Of a stretch of 64,000 bases of DNA, positions 9,364-21,590 are shown piece by piece. A model generated the notes under the pieces. That model searched no databases. It saw only the letters and a list, made by a program, of their open reading frames with translations, and was not told where the DNA came from. Within the stretch, counting starts at the first letter, position 1, and each line of letters opens with the position of its first letter. This DNA comes from Panonychus citri. Taxonomy: Eukaryota > Arthropoda > Arachnida > Trombidiformes > Tetranychidae. The stretch covers positions 1,240,001 through 1,304,000 of the forward strand of contig NW_026515544.1 in the NCBI RefSeq assembly GCF_014898815.1, written 5' to 3'. Both the position numbers and the translations under genes were made by a program.

Positions 9364-10807
9364 TCAAGTGGGTCTTCGAGGGCGTCAAGTGACGATGACA
9401 GTTTCGATGAAGAAGGGCCAACAACTTATCAGGAATGGAAAGCGTTTGTTGTGAAAACACATCTTAATGGTAAAGAACCGAGGAGACAAATTTGTGTGGA
9501 TTCAAAGAGAGAGAGAGAGAAAGGTTAGTTTTGGTTGATACCAAATGTTGTCAGAGGTTTTAATCTGGAATATAATTATTTTCCTCTTCTTCGTTCCTCA
9601 TCATACCTACACTTGTTGTATTATCATTAAAATGTATAAGTGTTCAGTTGATAATCACAATGCGACCTGTCCACCACCTCCAAGTACAAAATATAGATTA
9701 GTTTCTATTCTTGCCAAAGCTTTGTATTTGGCAGTTATTTTTTATAAATAAAGTTGAAGAGGATAAAATGAAAAGATTAAAGTTTGTAAGATAAGAAGTA
9801 TGGTTAATCCAAAGCAAATTTCAAAAAATAAACAGATTTACAGATTAAATATCTAAAGAGTTATTAGCTATCAAATATTTAATCTGATTAATTAACCTTT
9901 AAACACTTTTAACTTTTGAATCTCACCGAGATCAAACCGAGACAGAGGGCACTGTTGACTCTCAACATTAGCTTTCTCTTCAAGTCAAAGAGAGGATTCA
10001 GTTAGTCTTTGTCCAACTGCCCAACCATCAACCTCGAAGATAATTTATTCTTGATTTTATTGTGTTTTTGTTCTTGTTTCAATTTGTCATCAATAAAAGT
10101 GAATAATTTATTTGACTAATCGACAAAGTGAAGTGAAATAAGTGCAATTAAAATTTGATCGTCGAGCTATAAAGGTAATTACCACAATATTCACCAAGAT
10201 CATCAAAAGGTCCCTCAACTGCTAAAGGTTGAAATCAAACGAAACCAAATGTTGCCATAGGTTCTAATCGTCAATATAATAATTTTTCTTTCTTTCTTAT
10301 TTTTATTTCATATAAATTTCTTAAATTATTAGAAGCTTCAGTTGGTTCCTCTTCAGTTCCACAAGAAGTACCAAAAGATCCATCACCATCATCATCATCA
10401 TCATTGACAACAACAACAACAAACCAAGGTTAGTCTTATCATTAAGAATCAACATCAACATGGAGAAAATGAGTTTTCAAGACTCATCATCGCTGGAATC
10501 GATTTTACCATCAACAATCGTATTAACATCAAAAAGATCCATTGTAGGTCCAGGTAATGTTGCCGGGAACAGGATCCATCAACGTGGTCAATCGGCCACA
10601 CTCATAAACGGTGAACGACTACGGTCCCTATTAATTGAATGATTCTCGACCATGGAATTGGAATCATCATGAGAGTGCTAGATATCTTTTCTAGGCACTA
10701 AAGCTAAAGGCATACCAGATGAGGAGTGCGTTTCTGAACTTCGAAGGGAAGCACGGACAGTTGAATTGGTTCAAGCCATTTTTTTAAGGATAAACTATTT
10801 ATTTTAA
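9364..10807 (+). CDS. Possible three-exon gene of unknown function
   Basis: Three stretches are splice- and phase-compatible: 9364-9523 (donor AAAG|GTTAGT, phase 1), 10333-10428 (acceptor TTATTAG, donor CCAAG|GTTAGT, phase 1) and 10695-10807 (acceptor CTTTTCTAG, ending at TAA 10805). The product would be serine-rich and acidic (SSRASSDDDSFDEEGPTTYQ), then a lysine/arginine-rich end of exon one, a Ser/Thr-rich middle with a poly-Ser/poly-Thr run, and a charged C-terminus (KGIPDEECVSELRREARTVE). An upstream frame at 9161-9240 (DHLVIINLDDSVLGVYRS) could be the start, but I could not join it in phase. A separate 60-codon frame at 10460-10642 lies in the second intron. No family is recognised; it may be a remnant. 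Direct repeat copy 2 sits in the first intron. Confidence 0.3.
9705..9915 (+). repeat. Direct repeat copy 2 (about 211 bp)
   Basis: Partner of 8819-9030 at an offset of 886 bp in the same orientation. Flanking sequences differ on both sides, so this is not a simple tandem array. Confidence 0.75.
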
Positions 10808-10852
10808 AAGCCACAATGATAACAAAAGCCTTATCATTTTGTTTTCAAAATA

Positions 10853-11040
10853 CAGTCGGAGAAAATGAGTTTGTCGGTGGTTTTAAATTTTTTGCGCAGA
10901 AAAAGCGATAATAACAATTTATCAATGATTAGATAATCAAGAGATTCAAATTTAACATTGATTTGATTGATAAATTGTTGTTATCATTTTTGCCTGCGCG
11001 AATGATATAAAACCACCGTCAAACTCATTTTCTCCGACTG
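10853..11040. mobile_element. Tc1/mariner-like MITE, 188 bp
   Basis: Flanked by TA (10851-10852 and 11041-11042). The ends are inverted repeats beginning CAGTCGGAGAAAATGAGTTT, and the pairing continues about 80 bp inward with gaps, leaving an AT-rich loop around 10930-10970. There is no coding capacity. Perfect outer ends and a TA duplication identify a non-autonomous Tc1/mariner-type element. Confidence 0.8.
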
Positions 11041-13603
11041 TATATTGGGTGAAATTGAAGTCTCATTTTCGTTCCTTTATATTATTAACATTCAAAATCC
11101 AATAAATAATTACTTAGTTACAATAAAATCAAAATTAATTGAGAAAGGAAGTGATTATCGAACTTTTTCAATTATAAATCAAATCAACAAAAATATAATA
11201 ATCAAAAAAATTAGATTTTTGTTAATTAGTTTAAGAAATAGCAATAATAATAATTAAAATTAAAAGGTTTAAATAAATGATATTCATTAAAGTAACAAGT
11301 GAAGGAACTAAACATAAAAATTTCCAAAGCGAAAGCAAACTAGCATCTAACGACATAGACAATTATTTACAATCCATTGAACAATATGAAACTTTTGGAT
11401 GTTTTGATAATAACTACAAAACAAATAGGAGACTATCTACAAAATTACATAAATCGTTTAATGAACATTTTTACAATCAACATAATTATCAACCAAAAAG
11501 ATAAATTTTCTTATTGTAATGAGATATTAGAACAATACATCATTAAAACAATAGACACAGAAAACACAATTAAAAATAAAATTGTGAGGAGATCAACTCC
11601 TCTCCCCTGAATGTAACCAACAATCAGTACCAACACACAATCAACATTGACAATTGGTTTATGATGATTATTGTTGATTGCTCAACATTGTGTTGTTATC
11701 ATCATCATCACCTTATCATGATCCAACTGATTTTTGATCAAAGATAAGATGATGATGGTGAAAACACGCACTCTCAATTTTGTATATAAGCAGAGACAAA
11801 ATGAAATTAAAATTATGTTCACTTTGAGATCTTCTCTTTTTAATACCTCTCTCTCTCTTGCTTTGATTTCCTAGCCTTCTCTTTGTGAAAGCTTATCAAA
11901 GTTTTCACTCTCCGCTACTCTTTCTTTCTCTCTCTCTCTAAGGTATCATACCCCGATGCCATCACAAAATAATCAAAGAAATCAACAAAATAGAAATAAA
12001 ACATTTCAAGAAAACTCACCCAAATACATTCGTTTCCTAATATTATACAATTCTTTGAAGATGGTCTTTGTTTAAGAAAGTTATCGTTATTGGGGTTCTC
12101 TTCACAAAAACCTTGTAAAAAACGATATTTAGACCAATTATTAATAACGAATGAATCACGGAAAGAAAATTTATTATCAACAGATACCGCCCAGTCAAAT
12201 ACTGTTTTTGAGTAAGAAAAATATGCTGAAAGGGATATTCTTGTGTAAATCCTCTGAATCGAATTTAGAAAAATATTTCACAAAGTTTCGTAAAGACGAT
12301 TTGTTTCCAAATTTGAGGTGTATCGATATTCCGAAATAATCTGATAAACTACTTTGTATATTCTGAAGATTATGGTGTAGGCGATTAAACTTAAGAGCAC
12401 ATATTGCTATAGTGATTCGTATTCTCTCTTTCAATGCAATTTCAATACTCAGATGGACTTGTTCCAAAAACATGAAAAATTTTATTTAATTTATCAATAT
12501 AAGATAAAGTTGTTATTACACCAAAATTAATAGTTACTAAAAAACTAAACACCCTTTTGTTATGTATTACTTTTGGCATCAGAAAAATTTTTCACATATT
12601 CTTATTAAAAGACCTTATAACGTACTGGGGCCCCTAAAGCATGAGACCCCAGTACTTATTCCCAACAAATCTTTGCAATGGCAATGCTGAGGCAATCAAG
12701 CACTACGTTTTACCTGCCACAACAATTTATTAAGATAGTGGGACCAAAACCTTAACCATCAATATCACCATTTCCATGCTTATGTGAATCATAGTGAGAA
12801 TTTCGTTCACCCAAAAAATAGAAATATTCACACCCAGACAATTGACAGAAAATGAAAATCATTCGTCAGGTTAAATTCTGGTCACTCGAATTGAGTTAAC
12901 AATTACACACGGAAAGAGAGAAATTCAATTTAGACCTTTTCAGGTTCTATTCCAAAACCGTTTTTAACTAATTTAGTTAAATTAATACAGTTAATTACGC
13001 GAACATTATTGGTTTATATACAACCGATAATGTCAGGTATTTTGTTTATAACATTTATAACTTGGTAACAATGATCAATTTGGATCATCTAATGATATTG
13101 TAAGGGTAATTTACCCACTTAGGGAGTAATTACAATAACAATAAGGTTTCAATTGATTAAATATCACGGGGAGTCAATTAATTGCATTTAGGGGATTTCT
13201 AACCAATTACAAAATCCACATGACACTGAATCAATTATAATGTCAACAATAACTTCCGTCCTCGATTCCACCTTTGATAAATTAAAATGTTATCATCAAC
13301 TTCCACTCTCAAGTACATGAACTTTCAGGGAGCAAATGATATAAAAAGAAGAAGCAGAAAGAATGAAGAGGGTTCTTAGTTCCAAGTTTTTAGTTTTGAG
13401 TTTATCTCTCCACAGTTACCATGAATCTAAACCTCACCAATTTACTACATTGAAATTGTCGTATTGTATTACTACTGTATTTGTGTATTTTCAATTGTTA
13501 AACTACCTTTGTGTTCTAAATTTATGTCTCCATATTTGTGTATAATTTAGTATTTGATTAAAACAATAAGCAACCGATAAACTAGATAACCAAAAATATA
13601 TCT
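11041..13603. other. Poorly supported AT-rich region
   Basis: Frames at 11277-11504 and 12151-12339 are AT-driven and have no recognisable content. A TATATAAG box at 11783 followed by a pyrimidine-rich tract (11825-11940) could be a promoter or the U3-R of a dead LTR, but no second copy is visible. A 9-bp inverted repeat GTACTGGGG / CCCCAGTAC lies at 12622-12655. Confidence 0.4.
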
Positions 13604-14070
13604 ATGGAATCATATGAAGATTTATTACAACTCAATTTAGAACTGGACTTCGACCCAGAAGAATGGTTTTAAGACATCATCTTGAGTGATGATGAGTTAT
13701 TGATGGTCTTGATCTAATTATGAATTATTCCTTTACAATATCACTACATCATTGAAATCTCATTTTCCGAAATCATCTCATGGTATAAATCGACGTGATC
13801 ATCTAACTGTATTTTCATAAAAAAATTATCATAATCATAAAGAATCAGCTTTTAAATTGGAACTTCACAGCATTCAAAAATATACCTTTGGATGCTGAAG
13901 AAATCGAGGATTTCTGCATTTGGATTGGTTTTGGTGCAACAAAAGATAATCTCAAATGTCGCCTTAAACCGCTTCCAAGAATAAATCTGAGAAAAGAATA
14001 TGTTCAAAGTGAAAAAGTTCAACTGGCGGACAATTGTGATCTTTGTGATGCCTCACCGATTTCAAAATGA
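13604..14070 (+). pseudogene. Short acidic ORF and downstream coding remnant, unrecognised
   Basis: ATG 13604 opens a 22-residue frame (ending DFDPEEWF) closed by TAA at 13670, after which another frame continues acidic (DIILSDDELL). From about 13840 to 14070 an open frame reads LDAEEIEDFCIWIGFGATK and ends with CDLCDASPISK. The PEEW motif near a start codon recalls the RING/TRAF pseudogene at 7646 (YNPEEWVP). This suggests, weakly, a related decayed sequence. No function can be given. Confidence 0.2.
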
Positions 14071-14365
14071 TTTTAATGTCAAGACAAACTTTCAACTCAC
14101 AACACACTCTACGCATGCTTTGGATTCTGCGCTGATCGGTGATTCTTTTGCTTTCTAGACTCTTTACTCTTTGACGTAATCTTTTTTGTTTTTTTTTCTC
14201 ATCAGTCAGATTCTCATTAAGGAATAACTAAAGTGACAGTTTATTTATATTAAAGTGACCAAGCCTTTTGTTTGTTTATTTATCTTTTTTTGTTTATTTT
14301 GTTAATTCTTTTGTCTTTCGTTGATAATCGAATCAGAAAATCACATCACAACCAATTGTTCTATA

Positions 14366-16304
14366 ATGATTAACGTTCGAGGTCTTCAACGGAATGTTAA
14401 AAATGTTGTTAAAAACTACACCGAGCCCCAGGTTAAAGTACGAGAGGCAACTTCGAATGATCCTTGGGGCCCATCGTCAACTTTGATGAGTGAAATAGCT
14501 GATTTAACCTACAATGTGGTCGCTTTTTCTGAGATTATGCAAATGATTTGGAAAAGATTAAATGATCATGGCAAAAATTGGAGACATGTTTATAAAGCTC
14601 TTGTACTTTTGGAGTATCTAATTAAAACTGGATCAGAAAAGGTGGCTCAACAATGTCGAGAGAATATATTTGCTATCCAAACTCTTAAAGATTTCCAGTA
14701 CCTCGAAGATAACAAGGATCAAGGAATGAATGTTAGAGAGAAAAGCAAAGCACTGGTTGCTTTGTTGAAAGACGATGAAAGACTTAAAACGGAAAGAACT
14801 CGTGCTCTTACAGCAAAAGAAAGATTTGCTCAATCGGTTTCACTGATGAACGCTCCATCCGGTATTGAAACTATTCCCAAACCTTTAGCCAGTTTAGGTA
14901 GTTTTCGTGAATCCATAGCCTCCGCCTCAGCATTAGAGGCTGGTAAACCTCTTCCATCTGATTTGGAAAGTGCAAGACCACAAACCAAGGGTGAAGAGGA
15001 GCTTCAATTACAATTAGCTTTGGCCATGAGTAAAGAGGAAGCCGAACAAGAAGATAGATTAAGAAAGAACGATGAGATTCGTTTCCAATTAGCTCTAAAT
15101 GAGAGTCAAAAAGAAAAGCTAACTAAGAAAACCGCTATGGACGATTTACTGAACATCAGTGTTGGTTCTAATCCTCCTTTACATAATTCGTCCACCACTG
15201 TTGATCCATGGTCTGTTTCGGGAGACTCTATGGGAGCCGCTGCATTCCCTGTACCACCACCACCACCACCGCCTCTACCCTTACAATCTCTGGGAGCCTC
15301 GAGTAGTTTAAACAACACCCAGTCATTGGCATCGAATGACCCTTGGTCCGTTGGCCCAGGTAATCATGTAACCAACTCTGATCCTTGGAATGGTAACTCT
15401 GGTCGAACCTCTGCTACCAATGATCCCTGGCAATCTAGTCCACCCGCTTTAACACCCCAATCAACGGATCCCTGGTCATCTCAAACGGGAGAAGAGATGA
15501 TCTCTAAAAGTCCAGGTAAGTTATAAAAAAAAAGAGTAATAAAAACAATACGTCACTTACGATATAATTTTTCTTCATTACTCTTTTTTATTTTTACGGC
15601 CTTCAACTTTTGTTATTTTAATTGTATTTTCTTTTCTTTTCTTTTTTTATCATCACAGTCAAGGAAACCATTTCATCAAGTATCAGTTTTGATTCGGCGA
15701 TTTCATCAAACACCCAAACAACGAGAAAAACACCAGAAAATTTCTTGGGTCCTAACTCTAATTTAGTTAATTTGGATGCACTTGTAAGCAGTAAAACCAC
15801 AGGAGGTAATGAATAAACAATTTAATATTTACATCATATTAATATTTATTATCTATTGTAACATTATTTTCCCTCATGAGTTTGTCCATGATCAGAAATA
15901 TGTTTACTTATTTTCTAGAATTCATTTTATTAGTCATTCATATATATAATAATTTTTTTTCTTCTCACATTCATAACATTACATTTATTACATTTTACTA
16001 TAAACCATTCATCTTTTTTCTTCCTCTTATAGTTTTACCAGCTGGAGGTAATCCTTTTGCAACTGTTCCAGTTTGTAATCCGTTTCAAGCCGCTAAACCA
16101 CCTCCACCCACCATCAATCAACTTCGATCACAGAATATCTTCCCAATGGGAAACGATAGTATTAGCTCATTAACCGGTCCTCTGGGTCCATCAACAATAA
16201 CACCAGTTATGCCAGTTACGATGCCCAATAATCATCCATTATCAAGCCAACCAATGGTGCCCTTGAGCTCTCCATCCTCAAGCCATAATCCATTCGCAAT
16301 GTAA
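14366..16304 (+). CDS. Epsin (endocytic clathrin adaptor)
   Basis: Exons 14366-15515, 15659-15805 and 16033-16304, all GT-AG and phase-consistent, give 522 residues. Epsins bind PtdIns(4,5)P2, bend the plasma membrane and link ubiquitinated cargo to clathrin and AP-2. The ENTH domain fills residues 1 to about 150 (MINVRGLQRNVKNVVKNY, EATSNDPWGPSS). Two ubiquitin-interacting motifs follow at about 208-228 (EEELQLQLALAMS) and 235-252 (FQLALNES). Then come five DPW motifs for AP-2 (about 280-370), a clathrin-box-like LVNLD near 420 after a conserved TPENFLGPN block, and three NPF motifs for EH proteins, the last at the C-terminus (NPFAM). Start chosen at 14366, where similarity to the family begins; the open frame extends 15 codons upstream without an initiator ATG matching the family. 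Orthologue of fly liquid facets (lqf) by family. Confidence 0.95.
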
Positions 16305-18420
16305 CATTAATGATCCTGATGATATTATAACTATATACATATTATTGAATAGGCAGGAAAACAAAAACATCAACAAGTTAATCTAAACTCTGATACAAAA
16401 CAAGCAGACAGAAAAAGATAGCAAAGATATTCTATAAAACCAAAACAAAAAGTTAACAGCTAATAATCAAATGAAAATAGTGTCTTCGTTTTTTTGGCAT
16501 TTGGTGATGATCGCTTTTTGTAAAATGGTTATACATATATATACATATACATACACATCTATTCGTAAAAAACACTCTGAGAAAAACCCATTGGCATGTT
16601 TCTCAATCTCTATCATTTACAATCAATCACGGAAAAGAAAACACCAAACTACATAAAATTTAAATTCCCCCACCAATAACTTTATAACCACCGCTTTTAT
16701 GTTACCGTCATCAACATCATCGTCAACAACATCAACATTTTCATCATAAATTCAATCTCATCATTGATAATCAACATGAACTTTTCTCTCTTTTTTTTTC
16801 TATCTCCTTTTCTCTTTCCTTTCTAATACCGGAAAAATGTCGCGATTTCTTTCATTCTCCTCATTTTCCTCATCTTCCTTTTTTATCCCTTCTAAATCAT
16901 CTTTTCCTTTTTTTTTTCTTTAATTCTTTTACTCTCATTCCATCAGGCTATGAAGAAAAAAGCTGAAACAGTTTTGATCTTAATAAATTTTAATAATTTA
17001 TAAAGTAAATCAATCGGATTAACAAATGTCAAATCAAAGCAGAAGCAAAGTTGGCTACATAAACAAAGTGATAAGGATTTTCAGTGTTTCCAGTTTTTGA
17101 TCATCAAAAGGAAAAGGAGTTACAATTAAAAGGATAATCAAAATGTTCATCGACAAATGTGACTCACGTTTAATTGTTTTAAAGAGGAAACTCTTGCTTG
17201 ACCAGTTGATGACCATTAATTGGATCCATCGCCACTTTTTTCTAATCAAATTTTTACATCTCTCCCAAGTTAAAACTTCGACTACATTTTTCTCCGTGTT
17301 CACTTACAAATTAATCAAAGCAATTGATTCACGTTCATCAACCGATTGGTATTGAAAGAGAAACAGAGAAAAGGAAAAGGACGCAATTAACGGAATCCCG
17401 GTGTGACATATACGAAAAGGGCAACAATTATAAGGAACAATTTGAGATTAATCAACTGTCTACAGAATCAATGGTGGAATCTTTTTCTACCGGTCAGTTT
17501 ATCTTCATCTTGAAAAGAAAAATGTTTCTTTCCATTTCTTCAGGTTTTCGTTCTTGTCTCAACTTCGTTATAAAATCAAATTAACAAATTGTAATTTTCC
17601 TTTTCTACCGTTAATTGGTTATCACTTATTTGAAATCATCTTGCCGACTCTTCATCATCAATTCATCATCACATCTCATGTCCAGAATATGTGACCTTCT
17701 AATTATATTTAGCTTAAATTGCTGTGAAAATCATCATCACCTCCTAATCGTCATTATCATAGTAAAATCAACCATTCATAATAATGAGACAATCTCAAAA
17801 CTTTATGAATCGTTTTGATTGTTAATTGATCGAGATGACGTGAAAACCATCAGCATAAATGACAAATTAAATGGTTCGACTTAAAATTAATTTGGATTCA
17901 TTGAAAGAATTATTTTAATTTGATTATTTGAAGGAACACTTTTTGTCTATAATGATCAAATATCCTTGATACCAATAACTGTGAAAGAAAAAGTTGATTA
18001 TAATGTTGAATAGAACTTGAATCCTAATTTATTGAACTAATAATACTTTTTACAATTATAATCTGGTATTTGTATGAACATTTATTATTATTACATTGAG
18101 ATGAAAGTTTGTTGGTGAACAATTTTATTTCCATGAAACAATTATTGTGAATACTTTGAATCTTTTCACATTCAATTTGATTGTTCACCTCAAATGGTCC
18201 AATGATTCTTGATGGGCACTTTTGATCGGTTTTAAATTATACCAACAATTTAACTAAATGATGATTATGGTACTCAAAAAATATTGTTATAACGCATCAT
18301 CAGTTGTTCAGGTTGTTGAATAAGTCTGATTGTTTAGATATTAATTCACTGCCCATAAACTGGAAAATATCACTAATGTTACATGTTGCAAGCGAGAGAG
18401 AGAGAGAGAGATGAGAACAA
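16305..18420. other. Epsin 3' region and intergenic DNA
   Basis: AT-rich with an AATAAA near 16982 that could serve epsin. Open frames here are short and lack splice partners or known motifs. A GA microsatellite lies at about 18393-18410. The 3' untranslated region of CMC1 begins at the right edge. Confidence 0.5.
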
Positions 18421-19139
18421 TTAATTGTGGGTTCCAGTGTTAAGCCTTTTTGATGGCCTGGCTGTTACTCCTGTCTTCCTGTATTCGGCTCTATCCTTTA
18501 AGTATTGAATAGTTGTTTCTTTTCTGAAATCTTTGTCATTCAACCTGAGAAAAGAAAAAAAAAGATAAATGAACCAATAGAGCAGAAAAAAATGGAAAAT
18601 TTGACAGTCATTTTAAAGAGTTGAGAATGGAGAGAGAAACAAATTTAAAATTAACAATAGATTTTCTAAATGGTGAATCAATAATTAATCAATTTTAATA
18701 CTAACCAGTATTCCATACAATTTACTAGATTGTCACGATGTTTATTACATTTCGGGGCAATCAAGATTCCCTTTTCCTTGGCACAATCAAAAAAAGCTAT
18801 TCAAACAAAAAAAGAAAACAAATCACAATCAATATCAAACAAAATAGGTTATTGATATAGATTCAAGTTGGAAAAGATAATCACTTGAAAGGTAATTAAC
18901 TAACCTTTAGTAACATCTTTACATTGATTCTTTGAGGCAATTTCTCTCATAATTTCAGGAATTAGTACATTTTTTTCAATCTTTCTCAATGATAAATCCT
19001 TAGGATCACCTATAGAAATGAAAAGAATCACAATTAAAGAAACAGAAAAACATTCATCAGATAAGATGAATAGTTCATTTCGATTAAACTTACCGAATGG
19101 TTCAGGTCCCTTTTGAGGAATTTTTTCCAAAGTGAACAT
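18421..19139 (-). CDS. CMC1: CMC1-like twin CX9C mitochondrial protein (COX assembly)
   Basis: Four exons on the minus strand: 19139-19094, 19009-18905, 18796-18706 and 18544-18421, all GT-AG and phase-consistent, giving 121 residues. CMC1 resides in the mitochondrial intermembrane space, is oxidised by the MIA40 pathway and stabilises COX1 during cytochrome c oxidase assembly. Family evidence: LRKIEKNVLIPEIMRE matches the conserved N-terminal segment. There are two CX9C pairs, C-KDVTKAFFD-C and C-NKHRDNLVN-C, the first spanning an exon junction. Conserved YLKDRAEYRKTGV follows. The N-terminus (MFTLEKIPQKGPEPFG) is longer than I would expect before DP-x-D-L. It lies about 0.4 kb downstream of ISY1 on the same strand. 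Confidence 0.9.
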
Positions 19140-19533
19140 AATTAACGAATAATTTAGACACAATTAAATCTAATGAATTAAAAACTCCACTTGAAACCAA
19201 AGAAATTCAATCGTTTGTTTTTGTTTCGTTTTCTTTGCAATTCTCGTTTCGATTTTCGATCTATCGACCATCGATTACCATTTTCGACAATTGAATTGAA
19301 TTGAATTGATTGTAATGAATTAGAGAAAACAATTAAACGTTTGTTTTGGTAAAAATTTAAAATAACTTTAAATGAATGAGCAAATTAACGATTACATTGG
19401 AATCCATTAATCAATCGATTGAGATCAAGGTTGTTTTCTTTTTGTTTCGCTTCAAAATCAATGAGTTTCAATGAGAGAAAAATGAAAATATTTTGGTGCA
19501 TTTGTTTTTCTTCATTAATTTAAAAAGAAAAGT

Positions 19534-20523
19534 TTATTCGTCGTCTTCTTCATCATCGTCGTCGTCATTATCGGCGTTGACTTTTCCACTGAGAAACTTT
19601 TCCAATAGTTCTTGTTTCTTTTTCTCTAAAATGGCTTCTTGAATTTCTTCTAAACTTGCGATATGGGGAACATGGGAGACGAAAATTTTAGGTCCACAGA
19701 AATCGATTCCGTCGTTATCATCATCAAGTTTAACATCTTCGATATCAGCACTTAGATCAACTTCGATCTGTTGATCTGAATCAGCATATCCGGCGACAGC
19801 CTAAGGAAGAGAATCAAGAGAAATGTTTAGTAAACTTTTGATTAGAAAATAAGTTTCAAGTTGGAAAAAGGTTAATCAAGTTCAACTCAAGTAAATTACA
19901 GAGACACTGGATTAATTTCATTAAGATTGGCTTAGCTTAAAGGATTAGTTCAAGTGTAGCAAATTCTGTACCTTTGTAATCGCTTCTCTTTGAGCTTCAT
20001 TCTCTAATGGTACAATTACACCATCATCTTCATCCCGATAACCATAATAATCTGCGTCAATGTCTTTCATTAACTCGGCTCTAGTTTTACGTATTAGTGG
20101 AGGTGGTTCAGTTGAGAACAATTCTCTGACACCGGGTAAATCTTTCGCAGCTCCAAAATAACGATATCCTCTTGTTCCTGGAACTTCTCGACCTGAGAAA
20201 TCAAATTTAGGACCAGGCGCTCGGCGATAATTAACTCCTCCAAGTTCTGCACATCGATATTCCCAATGTCTTTTTTCACGTAACAATTTGTTTATCTGAT
20301 CATTTAAATCTCGTACCCTATATTCACCAAGACCAGCATTCTGAATCTGAGTAACCTTTCTACTTATTTCTCTGATAATTTCCAATCTCCAACGTTCGGC
20401 TTCCTTTAAATCATTACATTCCGAAGCTAAATAAGGTCTACGACGTTTTCCTTTGTCTCCTTCCAACTGTGTTTGTCTCCAACGAGCCAAAGTTGTCATC
20501 GCTTTCTCAGCATTTCGAGCCAT
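19534..20523 (-). CDS. ISY1: ISY1 pre-mRNA splicing factor
   Basis: Two exons, 20523-19972 and 19800-19534, joined in phase 0, give 272 residues, close to the roughly 285 of other animals. ISY1 is a component of the catalytic spliceosome and the XAB2 complex (NineTeen-related). The N-terminus MARNAEKAMTTLARWRQ, the ECNDLKEAERWR block, the QIQNAGLGEYRVRDLND block and the GYRYFGAAKDLPGVRELF block are hallmarks of the family. The C-terminal exon is acidic with an aspartate/glutamate tail. The start was placed at the ATG five codons inside the longer frame because family proteins begin MARN. Its upstream side faces the protease gene, with about 0.6 kb of non-coding DNA between. Confidence 0.95.
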
Positions 20524-21131
20524 ATTGAAAACAACCAATTCCTCAATAAAACAATACTCAAAACAAAGTAAAAACTAAACAAATCAAACGAAATAATTAA
20601 TTAAAACACAAACAATCAACAGAAAGAAACAAATTCTTGAAAAAACAAATTCACTTTAAATTGAAAAACCAAAACAAAGAAAAAGAGATCAAGTAGCGAC
20701 ATCTCACATCTAGGAATGGAACTAAATTAAGTTAATTAAGTTGTGTTTGCCTGCGCTCTTGAATTTTTATTAATTAAAGGTGAATTAAAGTTGTGTTTTA
20801 TTATAAATTGATTACCATAAAGGATTACCTATCTTTTGACACCAGATTGATGGAAATCGGCTCATGGATTGAAACGACCTCAACAAAAACAAAATCATCC
20901 TCATAGATGAGTAATTTACAAATTGATCAACAATTAAATTTGATACAATTTTGGTAAAGAAATAAAAACATGAAAAGGTCATTCAATTTCCAAAATAAAA
21001 CTTTAATTAATCGAAAAGATTATCTGTTTTTACAATAATTTAATTTCTTGTTTGAAAATTTAACGATTCTCTTTGACTATTTACAAGTGTAGTTATTTAC
21101 ATGGAATTAATCAAGTTAATTGATAATAAAA
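20524..21131. other. Intergenic between ISY1 and serine protease
   Basis: Contains the presumed ISY1 promoter on the left and the protease 3' region on the right. AT-rich, nothing else seen. Confidence 0.5.
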
Positions 21132-21559
21132 TTACTCATTAACTGAGGTAATTTGCTTAATCCAATCAAGATAAGATGTGACCCTTGTATAGACACCCGG
21201 TAATCGAGGCTCAGCACAAGCAACACCCGCACTTACAATTCCAATTATGTGAAACTTTCCAGTGGTCAAGTTTTTAACCACCAAAGGACCACCAGAATCA
21301 CCCTGAAGGAATAACATTAGATATGAATGACATACAATGAGAAAAGAAAACATTAGACCAAAAAATTGATTGGAAGCAATCGACAATTAATTAAAACAAT
21401 ACTTACACTGCAAGAGTCTTTTCCGCCATCTTTGTAACCGGCACAGAATTGTTTCTCATCAAGAGCCAAAGAGATGCCCCGAGATTTGAACCAACCCATA
21501 CACTCAACGTTAGGAATCACTCCGAGGTCAACTTTTTGTAGCACTTGAGGATAAGATCC

Positions 21560-21590
<31 letters not shown>

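Noticed and set aside
11783..11990. TATATAAG plus pyrimidine tract as an LTR promoter with tRNA primer site
   Set aside because: No second LTR copy, no convincing primer site, no gag or pol downstream.
12622..12655. GTACTGGGG/CCCCAGTAC palindrome as terminator or operator
   Set aside because: Isolated 9-bp arms with a 16-base loop, no gene nearby and no U-run; could be chance.
14321..14365. Upstream extension of epsin (15 codons)
   Set aside because: The family starts at the MINVRGL-type residues of the ENTH domain; the upstream codons begin at a non-ATG and look like leader.
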